From positions 1 to 13,812 of the forward strand of contig DUTQ01000332.1 of assembly GCA_012841995.1 (NCBI GenBank): DNA of 13,812 nt, given 5' to 3'. This document shows, in pieces, positions 13,748 to 13,812 of this stretch. The notes under the pieces are model-generated. The model made no database searches and had not been told where the DNA came from. It saw only the letters and a program-made list of their open reading frames with translations. Numbering within the stretch: the first letter of the stretch is position 1; every line of letters starts with the position of its first letter. This stretch comes from Thermoanaerobacterales bacterium (GTDB lineage Bacteria; Bacillota; Thermosediminibacteria; Thermosediminibacterales; Tepidanaerobacteraceae). Both the position numbers and the translations under genes were made by a program.

Positions 13748-13812
13748 TTAATCCCCTCCCGTTTTTCTTTTATAGATATCAGTATTTAGAACATTATAAG
13801 GTTCGATGACTA
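13748..13812 (-). CDS. minC: C-terminal end of septum inhibitor MinC (partial, cut by window edge)
   Basis: One minus-strand frame stays open from the right edge to a TAA at 13748-13750 that directly touches the minD start. It encodes 20 residues beginning VIEPYNVLNTD, and an I-x-I-E-P-Y type ending is common at the end of the MinC beta-helix domain. minC-minD is the standard order. The stretch is too short to prove identity; the rest of the gene lies outside the window. Confidence 0.6.
   Translation of the reverse strand, partial: VIEPYNVLNTDIYKRKTGGD

Noticed and set aside
1..13812. Mobile element, CRISPR array, tRNA or rRNA in the window
   Set aside because: No transposase-like frame, terminal inverted repeats, regularly spaced repeats or RNA-gene sequences were seen on reading both strands.

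Overview
The window is AT-rich, and every convincing gene lies on the minus strand, so the biology reads from the right edge to the left. It looks like the chromosome of a low-GC anaerobic Firmicute of class Clostridia that has, or descends from forms with, sporulation and that ferments amino acids with selenoproteins. The evidence is the strong AGGAGG-type ribosome binding sites, TTG and GTG starts, a MinCDE system, a SpoIVFB-type protease, a 'B12-binding radical SAM + DUF2344 + RNase G' trio, and glycine-reductase-type genes. A Thermosediminibacterales-like organism (Tepidanaerobacter or Thermosediminibacter) is my tentative guess from gene content alone.

Right block (about 13812 to 9550): the tail of minC, then minD, minE, an FtsA-like ATPase with an unusual C-terminal extension, and rodA, ending at a strong intrinsic terminator (9545-9583). 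This block concerns placement of the division site and cell-wall elongation. Middle block (9405 to 3470): a membrane-anchored M23 peptidase and a SpoIVFB-like M50 intramembrane protease, which take the place of B. subtilis spoIVFA-spoIVFB after minCD. They are followed by a radical SAM protein (TTG start), a DUF2344 protein (GTG start, overlapping) and RNase G. The block ends at an intrinsic terminator directly behind rng.

Left block (3469 to 24): a leader of about 280 nt, then grdX, grdE and grdB. GrdE has the Asn-Cys processing site that generates the pyruvoyl cofactor (Cys242). GrdB is a selenoprotein: its reading frame is interrupted by an in-frame UGA at 291-293, followed after 11 nt by a perfect 7-bp hairpin with a GGC loop. 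Beyond the UGA the frame continues for 88 well-conserved-looking codons to a TAA. A naive gene call would lose the C-terminal fifth of the protein, including the UxxCxxC active site. Together GrdE and GrdB make the substrate-binding protein B of a glycine, sarcosine or betaine reductase. No grdA, grdC, grdD or trxAB lies in the window, so this may be a separate substrate-specific module sharing those parts from elsewhere.

I see no tRNA, rRNA, CRISPR array, insertion sequence or other mobile element. The most notable items are the recoded GrdB, the isolated grdX-grdE-grdB set at the end of a conserved cell-division/sporulation/rng neighbourhood, and the repeat-like C-terminal extension of the FtsA-like protein. 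I do not see a wholly new system.
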